In this document: piece after piece, positions 1-10,705 of the stretch
How positions within the stretch are numbered: the first letter of the stretch is position 1
Layout: each line of letters starts with the position of its first letter
Assembly: GCA_025558095.1 (NCBI GenBank)
Contig: JAIVFI010000002.1
Coordinates: forward strand, 62,001 to 126,000
Origin: Hyaloraphidium curvatum
Taxonomy: Eukaryota; Monoblepharomycota; Hyaloraphidiomycetes; Hyaloraphidiales; Hyaloraphidiaceae
Length of the DNA stretch: 64,000 bases
Direction: 5' to 3'
The notes under the pieces: model-generated
Databases searched by the model: none
The model's input: only the letters and a program-made list of their open reading frames with translations
What the model was told of the DNA's origin: nothing
Translations under genes and position numbers: made by a program

Positions 1-1
1 G

Positions 2-67
2 GTGGCTGAGCTGATGCTGTTGAGAAGGGAGCGCGGCATCCCGCTGGGCAAGTGGGTGCCGATCTGA
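2..67 (+). CDS. 3' end of an upstream gene, truncated by the window edge
   Basis: An open frame enters from the left edge and reads 21 codons (ending GIPLGKWVPI) to a TGA at 65-67. The charged and hydrophobic composition looks protein-like, but the piece is too short to assign a family. It would be a plus-strand gene ending just upstream of the first MYND gene. It could also be chance, since GC-rich DNA leaves frames open. Confidence 0.3.
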   Translation: MAELMLLRRERGIPLGKWVPI

Positions 68-122
68 ACGCTAGAGAAACGTGTAATCGGTCAATGTGGT
101 GAACTCTTCTTTGGTGTCTTTC

Positions 123-1647
123 ATGCTGCTGGTGTTCCCGCCCGCTCAGGGGGACCGCGTTTCCAGCGGGTCGGCGGTCCCGCTGCCCAGTTCTGTTTCA
201 ACTTGCATACCGTCGCTGCACGCGTCCGACGGCCTCAAACTGGAGGGCGACCACCCCTACAAAAATGATCCCGTCCCGACGGAGGGGCAGTGCGGCGCCG
301 CGATCGCGCGGATGGTCGGGCGCACGCGCTGGATCGACGTGGCGCGCGCGTTGGCACCGACAGATCCCGGCCACGGCGTGACCGTGCAGGACCCGAGCCC
401 CGCCGGGTGTGATTTCGTTCGGCTTCACAGAACGATCTCCGGGCAAGGCGGCGAGCTGGAGCTGCTCGCGCCCGACGTGGCCGAGCTGGAGCTGCGCCGG
501 GTCGTCTCCGCCTCGTTCCTTGAATGCAAGGCCGGCCAGAGGATGAAGTTCTTCGACGCAACGATGGAGTGGGTGGCGGCCGCCGAGGCTGAACGGGCAC
601 ATCTGTCGCCCGGCCAGAGGACCAGCGCGGTGGAGGCTCTGCGGCAAGAGACCGCCCCGCAGCGGTGGCAGCAGTTTGCCGACGCAGCAATCGCCCGGGC
701 GAGAGCGCACGGCGGGGCTTACAGCATCCTCCGCTACCGGCTCCACCATTTCTTCAGCAAGGCGCAGGTCAAGGGAAAGATCCCGCAACAGCACGGCGCT
801 CACGAGCAAATCATCGGCTCGGCCGGCCACCGCATCAACGCCATGGGCATCCCCGATGCCGTGGACCTCTCTGCGCACCTCGCTCTCCTGGGCGACGCGA
901 CGGCGGCGTCCGGCGTAGCGGGAGTGCTCTACCGGACTCACGACTCGCGCATTTTGTGCCCCCTGGGCGACAATGGCGTCCCGCTCCGGCCGTGGACGCA
1001 GCCGGACAAGGATTCGGACTTTGATGCGACGCGCGTGCGTATCCATTACGAGACGGCGCGGTCCAACGACGTCCGCGGTGCGGCCAGGGGCGCGATCATC
1101 CGCGAGTTTTCGATGACGTATCTGGATTCCAGCAGCGAAACGCCGCCCAGCGGGATCACCACCGGGCCCTGCTACTTCTGCTCCCGCCTCACGGGCCGCT
1201 ACTACACCCGCACAATGCCCATATCAAAGGACCACGTTAATCGCCCGCTGGATCCCCTCGCAGAGGAGTTCTGTTTTCTGGTGTGCACCGCCTCGGCTAC
1301 GAGCAGATGCGCGGCCAAGGGCAAGTCCGAGATGGATCGGCTCGTGGCGGCCTTCGTCGGGGTGCCAGATCTTTGCGTTGGCGAGCTCTGCTGGAACCCC
1401 ACGTGCGTGCGGCAGGGCAAGGGGGATGATGCTGGGAAGTACAAGAGATGCAGCCGCTGCAGGGCTGCGAGATGTGAGCTTCGATGCCACACGGACCTTG
1501 CTTCGTTCCTGCTCATGTGAGCTCCTTCCAGATTGCTCGGTCGAGTGCCAGAAGGAGGATTGGCCGCGGCACAAGGTCGATTGCAAGCGGCAGGAGGACG
1601 CGGAGGAAGCCACGGTTGCGGGCATCGGTGCCCTGTCGTTGGACTGA
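123..1647 (+). CDS. MYND zinc-finger protein, tandem paralogue A
   Basis: Two exons, 123-1473 and 1532-1647, joined over a 58-base GT-AG intron (1474-1531) give about 488 residues. Splicing restores a C-terminal MYND finger: after paired cysteines near residues 426-451 comes YCSVECQKEDWPRHKVDC, ending ...GALSLD. MYND fingers bind zinc and mediate protein-protein contacts; the long N-terminal region matches no family I know, so the role is open. It is strongly similar to the gene at 3111-4518, including intron position and intron sequence, so the two arose by tandem duplication. The start is uncertain: the ATG used by the paralogue is CTG here (aaactgg versus aaaatgg), so I chose the next in-frame upstream ATG, at 123. 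The 5' end may therefore be altered, or carry an unseen exon. Confidence 0.72.
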
Positions 1648-1922
1648 TCGCTCGCCGGACGCAAAGAGTCTTGTCACGGACGGTTTCCACAGGTTGTAGC
1701 CGTCCACACGCGGAAATGGCTGGCCGAATATCCCGAATCAGATATACTCACTTCGAACTCTTGCCTTCGCGAGAGGTATGGTCACCGGCACCGCAACGGC
1801 GCTTTTGTGATGGCTGGCGCGCGTCACTTCATCGGTCCATGTCCACCACACTCACCCTCGCACATCCTTCGCTCTTGCTCTCCAAACGATGGCAGACTTT
1901 ACCGGTGTGTAGAGCGGCGGAC

Positions 1923-2925
1923 ATGTTGACCTTGTCTGAGCCCGCTCCGTCCCGCGCACCGTGCTTTCTGGCAGCGGCCCGCTTCTTCACCACCGCCGAG
2001 CTGCGCCTGCAAGAGAACCGCGGCGTCGTCGGGGTCAGATCACCTTCCGGCCCCGTTCCCACCTACCGCGATTGGGAGCCGATCGTTGCCGGGCCGCTCG
2101 TTGTTGTCATGGACCGGCCCGTCCCGTGGCAACTCCACGGCGTCGCCGCCAAGGAGCCGGGGGACGTGCGCTTCCACGTGTCGACCGACGTCGCCACCGT
2201 CTCGTTCAGCGCCGTTCCTTCGGGCCGCGGGGATCTTATGCCAGGCCAGTACCACATGGATGCCAAGGAGGGTGGCGGTTGGGCCGTGATCGGGCAAGGA
2301 GATGGTCCGGTGCCCTACAACAGAGGCGGCTTCGATGCGGCAGTGATCGACACCGTGCAGCCTGGAACTTTGTGGCAGCTTCCCGCCAGGTTGATCGAGT
2401 ACAATGAGAGCGGGATCAGGGTCGCCAAGGCCTGGCTCGCGCGGCCCGACTTTGCCTTTCGCTCGTGCCCCGGAATGGACGACCAGTGCCGGGCCCATGT
2501 GTACGTCGGGAGGATGGTGCTGGAATCGGGCAAGGTCGCCATCCACGACATGATTCACAAGGAGCAGTTCGCCGCTAGCGAGGCCACGAGCTTGCCGGTC
2601 TCGACGGGCATCGGAGACGGTCTCCACCCCATCAATCTCCGCCGCGATCTCAAGTAAGCTTCACAGTTGCATTTTGATGCGTCTTATCTCACCCGAACCT
2701 CATTGTGTAGAGGCCACATCTGCGCGATTGAAGTCGACTTCTTCCCTCCCGGCCAAGGCACCGATTCGGGGGGAGACGTCGGCGGATTCGCCGTGCCTTG
2801 GTGCCGTGTGTGCAGCTCGGACACGTTCCCGAGGCCCTGCAGCGCGTGCGGTTCGGTTCTCTACTGCGGGGCTGCGTGCCAGGCACAGGACAAGAGTGCG
2901 CGCAGATGCGCAACTGAACCAGGAC
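1923..2925 (+). CDS. Protein with C-terminal MYND-like zinc finger (3' end unresolved)
   Basis: An open frame with coding character runs to 2653, where CAA|GTAAGC marks a donor; the acceptor TGTGTAG ends at 2710 (57-base intron). The next exon carries paired cysteines resembling a MYND finger: CRVC, then CSACGSVLYCGAAC, but the final His/Cys pair of a standard finger is not visible. The start is a choice among in-frame ATGs (1716, 1923). The downstream frame stays open into the next MYND gene, so the two could be one fused protein, or a further intron or stop could separate them near 2925. The upstream region (about residues 30-240) belongs to no family I recognise. It lies between two tandem MYND paralogues, suggesting a local array of related regulators. 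Confidence 0.45.
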
Positions 2926-3110
2926 AGGTCATCAAACAGGCTCTAGTCGCTCATGCACAGAATCATCTTCGATTCGTCACTTCATTCATTTTCACCAAGC
3001 TTCTTGTTTGCTGTCCGCATCCGGAAGAATCGGCGGGCCCTTGGTCCCTCCACCGACTTGCTCCCCCACTCTACGACCCGGCGCCGTCGCGTCCGACGGC
3101 CTCGTCCAAA

Positions 3111-4518
3111 ATGGAAGACGACCATCCCTACGCGTACGACCGCGTCCCGACGGAGCAACAGAGCGCCGCGGCCATCGCGCGCATGGTCGGGCGCCCGCGC
3201 TGGATAGACGTGCCGCGCGCATCGGCGCCGGCAGAACCCGGCCACGGCGTGATGGTGCAGGACCCGAGCCCCGCCGGGCGTGATTTCGTTCGGTTTCACA
3301 GAAGGATCTCGGGGCAGGGCGGCGAGCAGGAGCTGATTGCCGCGGACGTGGCCGAGCTGGAGCTGCGCCGGGTCGTCCCCGCCTCGCTCCTCGAGTGCAA
3401 AATCGATCTGCGGTCGAAATTCTGGGACACGACGATGGAATGGGTGGCGGCCGCCGAGGCGGAGCGCAGCAACTTGCCCGCCGCCCAGCGGAGGAAGGCC
3501 GTGGAGGCCCTGCGGCTCCAGACCGCCCCGCAACGATGGCAACAGTTCGTCGACGCCGAGGTTGCCAGGGCGAGCGTGCACGGCGGAGCCTACAACATTC
3601 TCCGCTACCGGCTCCACTTCTTCTTCCGCAAGGCCCAGGTGAAGCGGAAGATACCGCAGGCCCACCGTGCACAGGAGCAGATCCTCAGCTCGGCCGGCCA
3701 CCGCATCAACGCCATGGGCATCCCCGAAGCGGTGGACCTCTCTGCGCACCTCGATGTCCGGGGCGACGGGGCCGCGGCTTCCGGCGTTTCGGACGTGCTC
3801 TACCGGACCCTGGACTCGCGCGTGCTGTGCTCCATCGGGGACGAGGGCGTGCCGCTCCGGCCGTGGCTCGCGCCGGACAAGGAACGGGACGCCGACGCGG
3901 CGCGGGTGCGCCTGCAATCCGAGACCGCTCGGTCGTACGAGGTCCGCAACGCGGCAAAGAACGAGATCGTGGCGGAGTTTTCGAAGACGTATCTCGTTTC
4001 GAGCGGCGAGGCGCCACCCAACGAGAACTCCAACGGGCCCTGCTACTTCTGTTCCCGCGCAACGGGCCGCTACTACTCCCGCACGATGCCCATCTCCGAT
4101 GACCACGCCAGCCGCCCGCTGGACCCGTTGGCGGAAGAGTTCTGCTTGCTGGTGTGCACGACGTCGGCGACGAGCAGGTGCGCGACCAAGGCCAAGTCCG
4201 AGATGGACAGGCTCGTTGGGGCGTTTGTTGGGAGGCCCGACCTGGGCATCGGCGAGGTCTGCTGGAACGCCGGGTGCGCGCGCGAGGGCAAGGGCGAGGA
4301 AGCGGGCAACTACAAGAGGTGCAGCCGGTGCAGGGTCGCGAGATGTGAGCTTCGAGGCCACACGGGCCTTGCTGCGTTCCTGCTCATGTGAGCTCCTGCC
4401 AGATTGCTCGGTCGAGTGCCAGAAAGAGCACTGGCCGCGGCACAAGGCCAACTGTAAGCGGCAGGAGGACGCCGAGGAAGCCGCGGCCGCGGGCGTCGGG
4501 GCGCTGTCCTTGGATTGA
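3111..4518 (+). CDS. MYND zinc-finger protein, tandem paralogue C
   Basis: Exons 3111-4344 and 4403-4518, with a 58-base intron (4345-4402), encode 449 residues. The start ATG gives MEDDHPYAYDRVPTE and aligns with the region where paralogue A has lost its ATG. The C-terminus is a complete MYND finger, ending YCSVECQKEHWPRHKANC after splicing. The body is rich in short helices (for example RYRLHFFFRKAQVKRK) and has no recognisable catalytic domain. The same intron occurs at the same codon as in paralogue A, and exon 2 is nearly identical. MYND proteins usually act as adaptors, often in transcription or signalling; the partner cannot be told from sequence. An open frame continues upstream without a stop, so a longer fusion with the preceding gene is possible. 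Confidence 0.75.
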
Positions 4519-4627
4519 TTGCTTGCGGAAGCAGACAGTCTTGTCACGGTTTCCACAGCTTGTGGCCCGTCCAGAGGGCGGAGATGGCTGCCATTGAAGC
4601 GTCGAATAAGATACCCAGTTCTCGCCC

Positions 4628-5075
4628 TCATCCGTTCTGTCTCTGGCCCCACGCACCTGCGATCGCCGCCGGCCTCGCCGCCTTCCCCCTCGAAACCGTT
4701 CCGTAGACCCCGACCTCGAGCCCAAAGTACCCCAGCGCCAGCAGGAAGGTCGCATGCGCCGCACGGAGTAGCCCCCTGTTCTCCGGCTCTGCCGCCGCGG
4801 CGAGGGAGACGGCGCATGTGGCAGCGGTCCAGACGGCGAAGGTGCGGCCGGCCAGGGGGGAGAATCCGCGGCCGCCATCAAACAACTGGGTTTCGAGGTT
4901 CTCCCCGAGTAGGCGGCGGGGGTAGGCGTAGCCAAGGGCCACGGCGAAGAGCCTCATCGCGGCGACCAGAGTGAGCCAATTGGAGAGGGTGGCGTGCGCG
5001 AACAGGCGGTCGAGAAGCTGCCAGACGCGTCAATCGCAAAGCGAAGCATGTAATGAGGCGACCCACTAATGCCAT
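4628..5075 (-). CDS. ERG28: Ergosterol biosynthesis scaffold protein Erg28
   Basis: The minus-strand frame contains the Erg28 hallmark region FSPLAGRTFAVWTAATCAV followed by two hydrophobic stretches, the pattern of this small four-span ER protein that tethers the sterol C-4 demethylation enzymes. The downstream exon (5017-4628) has a stop just upstream of its N-terminal WLTLVAAMRLFA. A 49-base intron (5066-5018, GTGGGT...GGCAG) joined to a nine-base first exon (ATGGCATTA, 5075-5067) restores a start: MALLLDRLFAHATLSNW. The product would be 132 residues, normal for Erg28. The tiny first exon is inference; starting at the internal Met at 4957 would remove the first membrane segment. The family assignment is good. 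Confidence 0.75.
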
Positions 5076-5357
5076 TTGGGTCCAAAGGACGCCTGGGTGT
5101 CTGGGTTGAAGTCAAGATGGAAACGACTCCGGTTCTCTGGCACACCGCCTTCTGCCCGCTCGGAACACGACGTGGCGCCTCTTGGCCGCGAAGATCGCAA
5201 AACCTCACGTGAAAAGCGGGGAATCCGGGCTTATATGCCAGGATGCGGCCGCGACAACAGAGTGGACGGTGTGCAGTCTTCTCGCCCGACTTCGCACCTC
5301 GCCACCGCCTGGAACCCTCATGCCGCCTGAAGAACCGGGCTATTGTCTAACGAGGTT

Positions 5358-6092
5358 CTGGAGCTCCACATGGTCCCATCGGACCGCAGCGAGGACCTGC
5401 TGGAGGGCACCGGGCCCGCGACCCCACCCGGAGAGGCGAAAGCTCGGCTGTAGCGAGGCTCTCCATTCATTCGTTGGCCAGCTTTCTTTTGGCGGCATCG
5501 ACGGCTTCCGTCCTGGACGTGTCTTGTCCTGGCTCGGCCTCGCCTGAGCGTGAGCTCGGAATGAGCGCTGCGTTGAGCCGATCCACGACCGAGCCCCATG
5601 GCCCGACATGCTCCTGCCCTCCGCTCCGAAATCCGCCACAGGTGGCCGCGGGAGCGAGGTGATGGGACGTCGTGCTGTCCGCAGCCGCTCTGGATGGCAG
5701 CGGGCGCGGCACCAGGAGCCCGTGGGGCAGTCTTGCCCGTGCGCAGCCCGCGATGCCAGCTGCCTGCGCGCCCGTAATTTCCCCTATGCCCGGAGAACGG
5801 TGGCGGCCCGCCCCCAATAAATCCGGATCGACCTCGTCTGCTGTGTCCTCATACTTACCTTGCCTCGTCGTGCCGGTGATCATGAAGGCTGGACGGCGGT
5901 GCGGGAGGTCCGGCATTGCACAACCGTCGGAAAGCCCGTGCTGGACTGGGCTTCGGCTCAGAGCCGGGGCGCATTTTTTACCCCCGGGTAGGCGGGGTTC
6001 GCCTCGTCCACCTGGCATCAATGAAGCAAAGACGGAAACGAATGAAGGGGTTCCTTCGGGCCGCGTCGGGGCCGCCGCCGCCGGATGGCGAA
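5358..6092. repeat. 735-bp direct repeat, copy 1
   Basis: This stretch is nearly identical to 10610-11344, at a constant offset of 5252 bases; the only difference I noticed is T at 5842 against C at 11094. It begins with the last ~31 codons of the HtrA gene that ends at 10705, including its stop (5451-5453), then carries downstream flank. In this copy the HtrA tail has no gene body before it, so it is a remnant. A minus-strand open frame ending at 5467 lies inside the unit, with a good GTAAGT donor. The copies flank the TYSND1-like and HtrA genes. Confidence 0.93.
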
Positions 6093-6267
6093 AACGAAGG
6101 CTGCCACCCCGCAAGCATGGGGAAGGAGAGTCGGGTGCAGGTTCGATGTACACCGAGAACAGGAGACTAGAAATCGTCCTTGCCTCTATTTCGCTCGAAC
6201 TGCCATGTTGCGTGATCCGCGACGTCGTCGCCGATGTGATTGCCGCGTATCCCCTCCTTCGCCGAGC

Positions 6268-8908
6268 ATGGCGTCCCCCATTGTGGTCGTGCGCTGTGCG
6301 GCCCCTGATCCTCTCGGAATCGTCGCTGCAACGCGTCCTTTCCACTTTGCGCGGGACGGAACGGCCTGGATACAGAGCACGGGCGTCGTGGTGGCCATTT
6401 CCGCGGGAGACGGCCGGGTGCCTGGAGACGGACCAGCGCGTGCCTCGGATGCCCATCCGACCTCTGATTCTGGGCCCGACGGCACTTTTCGTCATGGGCA
6501 TGGAGGAGAACGGCTTGCGGGCGCCCCGAAGCGCGTTGTTTGGGTGCTCTCCCACGCCTCGGCTGTGACCCCGTGCCTGGACATCGAGGCGGCTCTGACG
6601 GCTTCTTCTGGCCAACCGGCCGCGTCCGCTCATTCTGCGGATTCATCTGCGCGTCAGGGACGCCGTGAAAACGCTCTCGATGGCGGCAGAGACCTCCCCA
6701 CGGTCCTAGCAGGTGCCCAGACCGAGATTCTGCTTTCGCAGACCGCTCCCTATCTTCCTGCCACGGTTCGCGCCATTTTTCCAGTACCCGGCGTCGCAGA
6801 CGCCATAGCAAAGCTAGCGGAAGGCCCTTGGTGGAGGATCGGATGGGGCGGCGTCTCTCTGCGCTGGGCCGACATGAGGCTCATCTCGAAGGGCGACGCC
6901 GGCGTCGGTTGGACAACCTGCGACGCCACGCACCTCGCATTGCTGTCAGTCGATGTCCCGGACGGTATTGCTCTTCCAGAGGTGTTTCGGTGGAACACCA
7001 AGGCGTCGCGCGCGCCAACTCCGGGCGATCCGCTGGTGCTGTACTCGCACCCGTTCTCCCTCGTCAATCCGGAAATGTTCTGGGGCTCATTGGGTTCCGG
7101 CGTCGTCGCAAACCTGGTCTACGCTCAACGGAAGAACGAGGCTGGATCTGAGCCAGGCGACGGTCATGGTCGACCTAGACTGATCCTGACGGACGCGCGT
7201 TATCTCTCCGGATCCGAAGGCGGCCTTGTTCTTGCTCCCGCCAGGCAGGACGCAGCGTCAACATCATCCTCGGCACCATCATCACAGCCGCCATGGATGT
7301 CCGACCCCATCGGCATGATCTGGCCTCCGCTGTGCCGGCTTGACTCCTCGCACCCGATACCACCCATGCCGCCGCAGATACCCAAAACCGATCGCGAGAG
7401 GGAGAAAATGAGGGAGCGCGAAGCCATTAGGGTGCAGCCGCTCGAGTTTTCGCTCGTGGTGCCCGCCGAACTAGTCGCTGTGGCGCTCGATCGCGCTGGA
7501 CTTGGCGGCATGGTTGGAGCCGGGACGGCTACGTCGGCCCCTGATCGCGGCGGTGGCTCTTTTCTAGATTCCACCCAGACCGAGCACTCTCTCGGAGCAT
7601 CGCTCACGCCCGTGGCTCCCGCCAACCTCGCCGCCGCAGCGCAGGTTGAGCGAAAGGGACATCCACGGCTTCATGCGCCGCCGGTGCCGGACCTCTTTAG
7701 GACAATGTGCCCGATGGTGACCGTGTCGAGTGCGCGTGGCGGCACGACATGGGCTTCCGGCGTACTTGTCGTCGGCCGCGAGCCCGCGACGGAAGTCTAC
7801 AACTACATGCCGCGTGGGCAGAGCAATTCCACCGAATCGCTTGGCCCACGGAAAGCATGTGGGTGCCATGGGAGTGACAGTGTCGTTCCGTTATGAGCCT
7901 GACCCGTTTCTTCCAGACATCCTCACCAATGCCCACGTCCTTCTCCCCCATCTCCCGACCAACCCCCGCGGACACAACCGCTCTGTCGGCCCCAAGCTGG
8001 CTGCTAACGCTCCTCCGCCGGTCGAAACCAACATGGTAAAGCCGCGAGATTGGGAGCTGGGCACCGTACGGTGCGGGGCGCGCATCTGGCTTCCCGACGG
8101 CGACAAGGGCCGCATCCGCGACGAGCAGTTCCTTCATCCGATCTTCATCGCCCCTCCGTCGTCGCTCTGGGATCTCGCGGTCCTGGGGCCCGTCTACCTG
8201 GGCGAGGACGTCGAACGGATGCTCGAGTGGACCGAGGCGGCCGGCAACAGCACGGGTCGAGGTCTTGGCGAGCTCGTCGAGGGGTGCGAGGCCGCAGCCA
8301 TCGGACACGGTGTTTTCGGCCCGCGCTCGGATCTCGCGCCAACCGTCTCTCGGGGCATCCTACGCCGCGTCGTTCGGATACCTACAGAGCCGGCCGCTCT
8401 GCCTATCCAACTTCACTCGAACGCTGCCGTGCACAACGGATCCTCGGGTGGGCCCCTGCTGGCGCTCGACGGCGGGCGCTGGAAGTGGGCCGGACTGGTC
8501 TGCTCGAACCTCTCCTTCACCCCGCCGGGACAGGCCGCCCCGGGCGGCCGCAAGTTCCCTGTCAAGATGCCCTCCGTCAACTTCTCCGTGCCGATCGCGG
8601 TTATCGAACCCCTTCTGAAAGGCCTCTTTTCCGGCGACGGTGGAGCGGCCTTCGCGCGGCTCTGCTCTCCGTCAGCCCTGCACGAACCCTCCTTCTCTCC
8701 GGAGCTCGAGCTCCTCCTCGACGAGAAGCACTCGCACTTCGTGCGCTCTGTCTGGAGCATCGGATTCTCCAGGATGCCCGAGGAGGACGGTGAGATTGGG
8801 CGGCGGAGAAAGAGGGTGAGGGAGCTAGTGGAAGCGAGAAAGAGGTGGGCCGAGGAGCAGGAACGGAAAGTGGATCCGGATCAGGGCAAGCCAAAGGCGA
8901 AGCTCTGA
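6268..8908 (+). CDS. Peroxisomal leader-peptide-processing protease, TYSND1-like
   Basis: Exons 6268-7813 and 7881-8908, with a 67-base intron (7814-7880), encode 857 residues of a trypsin-fold protease. The C-terminal domain carries the serine-protease triad: His in ILTNAHVLL, Asp in SSLWDLAVLG and Ser in HNGSSGGPLL. The N-terminal half resembles the degenerate first half of TYSND1/DEG15 proteins (STGVVV...WVLSHASAVTP). The C-terminus is PKAKL; AKL is a functional-type PTS1 signal, so import into peroxisomes is expected. Known family members cut N-terminal PTS2 presequences and process beta-oxidation enzymes. I took the ATG at 6268 because the frame further upstream runs into the direct repeat. 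The protein is longer than mammalian TYSND1, mostly through a Ser/Pro-rich insert around residues 360-410. It is followed 132 bases later by a second HtrA-type protease. Confidence 0.75.
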
Positions 8909-9040
8909 TGTGCTGCGAATATGGTCCGTCCAATTCTATACCTGAAATGCTCTTCCATCGTCGTCTGCATGGCTGTCTAGCCAACATGCAGCCTGCATTT
9001 TGGGACGTACTAGACGCCGTCCCCCCCTCACTCGACACCA

Positions 9041-10705
9041 ATGCCGCCGGCGCAACCTGAGCTCTCCGCGGCTTCGGAGCTCCGCGATTTGCTGCCGAGC
9101 ATAGTCAAGCTCGAAGTCGCACACTCGCAGCCGAACTTTGCGCTGCCCTGGCAGCAGGATCGCAGCTTCCGGTCGCACTCCACTGGATTCACCATTGCCG
9201 GCCGTCGGATCCTGACCAATGCCCACTGTGTCGACGGAGCGGCCCAAATCCGCGTGCGCCGACCGGGATCGCCGCGAAGATTCGCGGCAGATGTACTTGC
9301 CATCGGCAGGGACTGCGATTTGGCCGTTTTGACAGTCCGCGAGCCTGCCTTCTGGATGGACGCGGCGGACAAGGCCAAAGCTGCACCCTTCGTGGACATT
9401 GCCGCGCGGGCAAAGGCCGCAGCTTTGCCAGAACTTGAAGAAAGGGTCATCGCCGTGGGATTCCCGACCGGAGGTGATACCGTCAGCGTGACGAGCGGCG
9501 TCGTGAGCCGCGTGGAGATGCAGACATACTCCAACGGCGGCACGCGCCTCCTCGCCGTTCAGGTCGACGCTGCGATCAATCCCGGCAACTCAGGCGGTCC
9601 CGTGTTTGACGCCCAAAGGCGATTCGTTGGCATCGCGTTCCAGGCGCTCACTCAGAGCCAGAATGTCGGCTACATCATTCCGGTTCCTGTTGTGTGGCAC
9701 TTTCTCGAGGACCTGGAGCGCAACGGACGGTACACGGGCATTCCGGCTCTCATGTTTGAAACGCAGGGCCTGGAGAATGCGGCCCTTCGCGAGTACTTGG
9801 GTCTGCCCGAGAACATGTCGGGCGTGCTGGTCACGCGCGTGTACGATCTCTGTCCCTTCAAGGACCTCAAACCTGGAGATGTGATCACCGAGATCGATGG
9901 ACATGGCGTGGCGGATGATCACACCGTGCAGTTTTCCCCAGATTTGCTGCTCCTCGGGCCTCTGATGTCGTTGAATGACAGTTCCACGCCGCGTTCAAAC
10001 ACCGGATCCAGCAACACATCTGCCCCCGCAAGTGGCGCTACACGGCCGGCGGAACGAATCGAGATGGAGTTCGTCGTCACCCAGCACCATGTCGGCGACA
10101 AGTGCACGCTGACCCTGTTTCGGGACGGCACCACCCGCTTCGTGACTGCGACCTTGGCTCCTCCCTCGCCGCTCGTGCCGCTGGAGGGGACCCGCAGGCA
10201 CCGTGGCGGCCACTTGTTGCTGCCCAGCTACAGGCTCGTCGGCGGCATTGTGCTGACTGTCCTCACCGAGTCCCTCATTGCCTCCTCGGCCCACTTCTCG
10301 AACGAGTTGGGAGGTCTTTTGGCGCCGTGGTACGAAGCCCCAAAGAGATACGCGGACGAGGAGGCTGTTGTCTGCGGGGGCGTTTTGCCTCATTCCTCCA
10401 CCATCGGGTATGAGGGTCTGACCATGCTCAGGCTCGCACGCGTATGCGGTCAAGAGGCCAGGAACCTGGCGCAAGTCAGCCGTATTCTTGATGGAGCGAC
10501 CAAGGAAGCAGTGAGCAGCGGGACCAAACCGTTTCTCAAGCTGGAGTTTGAGCGCGGACCTGTAGCTGTTCTGGACGCCCGTTCCCTGGACAAAGACACC
10601 AAGGAAGTGCTGGAGCTCCACATGGTCCCATCGGACCGCAGCGAGGACCTGCTGGAGGGCACCGGGCCCGCGACCCCACCCGGAGAGGCGAAAGCTCGGC
10701 TGTAG
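9041..10705 (+). CDS. HtrA/Deg serine protease, Deg9-like, with PDZ domain and PTS1-like tail
   Basis: A single uninterrupted frame of 554 residues. The protease domain (about 10-225) has the complete triad: His in ILTNAHCV, Asp in DCDLAVL and Ser in NPGNSGGPV. A PDZ domain follows (about 240-380, with the carboxylate loop region near NMSGVLVTRV and LKPGDVITEIDG). The C-terminal third resembles the second, degenerate PDZ part of plant Deg9 proteins, including LPSYRLVGGIVLTVLT. There is no signal peptide. The protein ends EAKARL; ARL fits the PTS1 consensus, so a peroxisomal location is possible, although Deg9 relatives can be nucleolar. A Ser/Thr-rich segment (about 310-335) interrupts the PDZ and might hide an unspliced intron. 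Its last ~31 codons and 3' flank are duplicated at 5358-6092. Confidence 0.85.
   Translation: MPPAQPELSAASELRDLLPSIVKLEVAHSQPNFALPWQQDRSFRSHSTGFTIAGRRILTNAHCVDGAAQIRVRRPGSPRRFAADVLAIGRDCDLAVLTVREPAFWMDAADKAKAAPFVDIAARAKAAALPELEERVIAVGFPTGGDTVSVTSGVVSRVEMQTYSNGGTRLLAVQVDAAINPGNSGGPVFDAQRRFVGIAFQALTQSQNVGYIIPVPVVWHFLEDLERNGRYTGIPALMFETQGLENAALREYLGLPENMSGVLVTRVYDLCPFKDLKPGDVITEIDGHGVADDHTVQFSPDLLLLGPLMSLNDSSTPRSNTGSSNTSAPASGATRPAERIEMEFVVTQHHVGDKCTLTLFRDGTTRFVTATLAPPSPLVPLEGTRRHRGGHLLLPSYRLVGGIVLTVLTESLIASSAHFSNELGGLLAPWYEAPKRYADEEAVVCGGVLPHSSTIGYEGLTMLRLARVCGQEARNLAQVSRILDGATKEAVSSGTKPFLKLEFERGPVAVLDARSLDKDTKEVLELHMVPSDRSEDLLEGTGPATPPGEAKARL

Noticed and set aside
2982-4817. Long minus-strand open frame (about 610 codons) opposite the MYND gene
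   Set aside because: It is antisense to a gene with a restored MYND finger, has Arg/Ala/Gly-rich composition without domain motifs, and long shadow frames are expected in GC-rich coding DNA.
5358-5453. HtrA C-terminal coding sequence in repeat copy 1 as a separate gene
   Set aside because: Only the last ~31 codons are present, with no start, protease domain or acceptor site that would join another exon; it is a duplication remnant.
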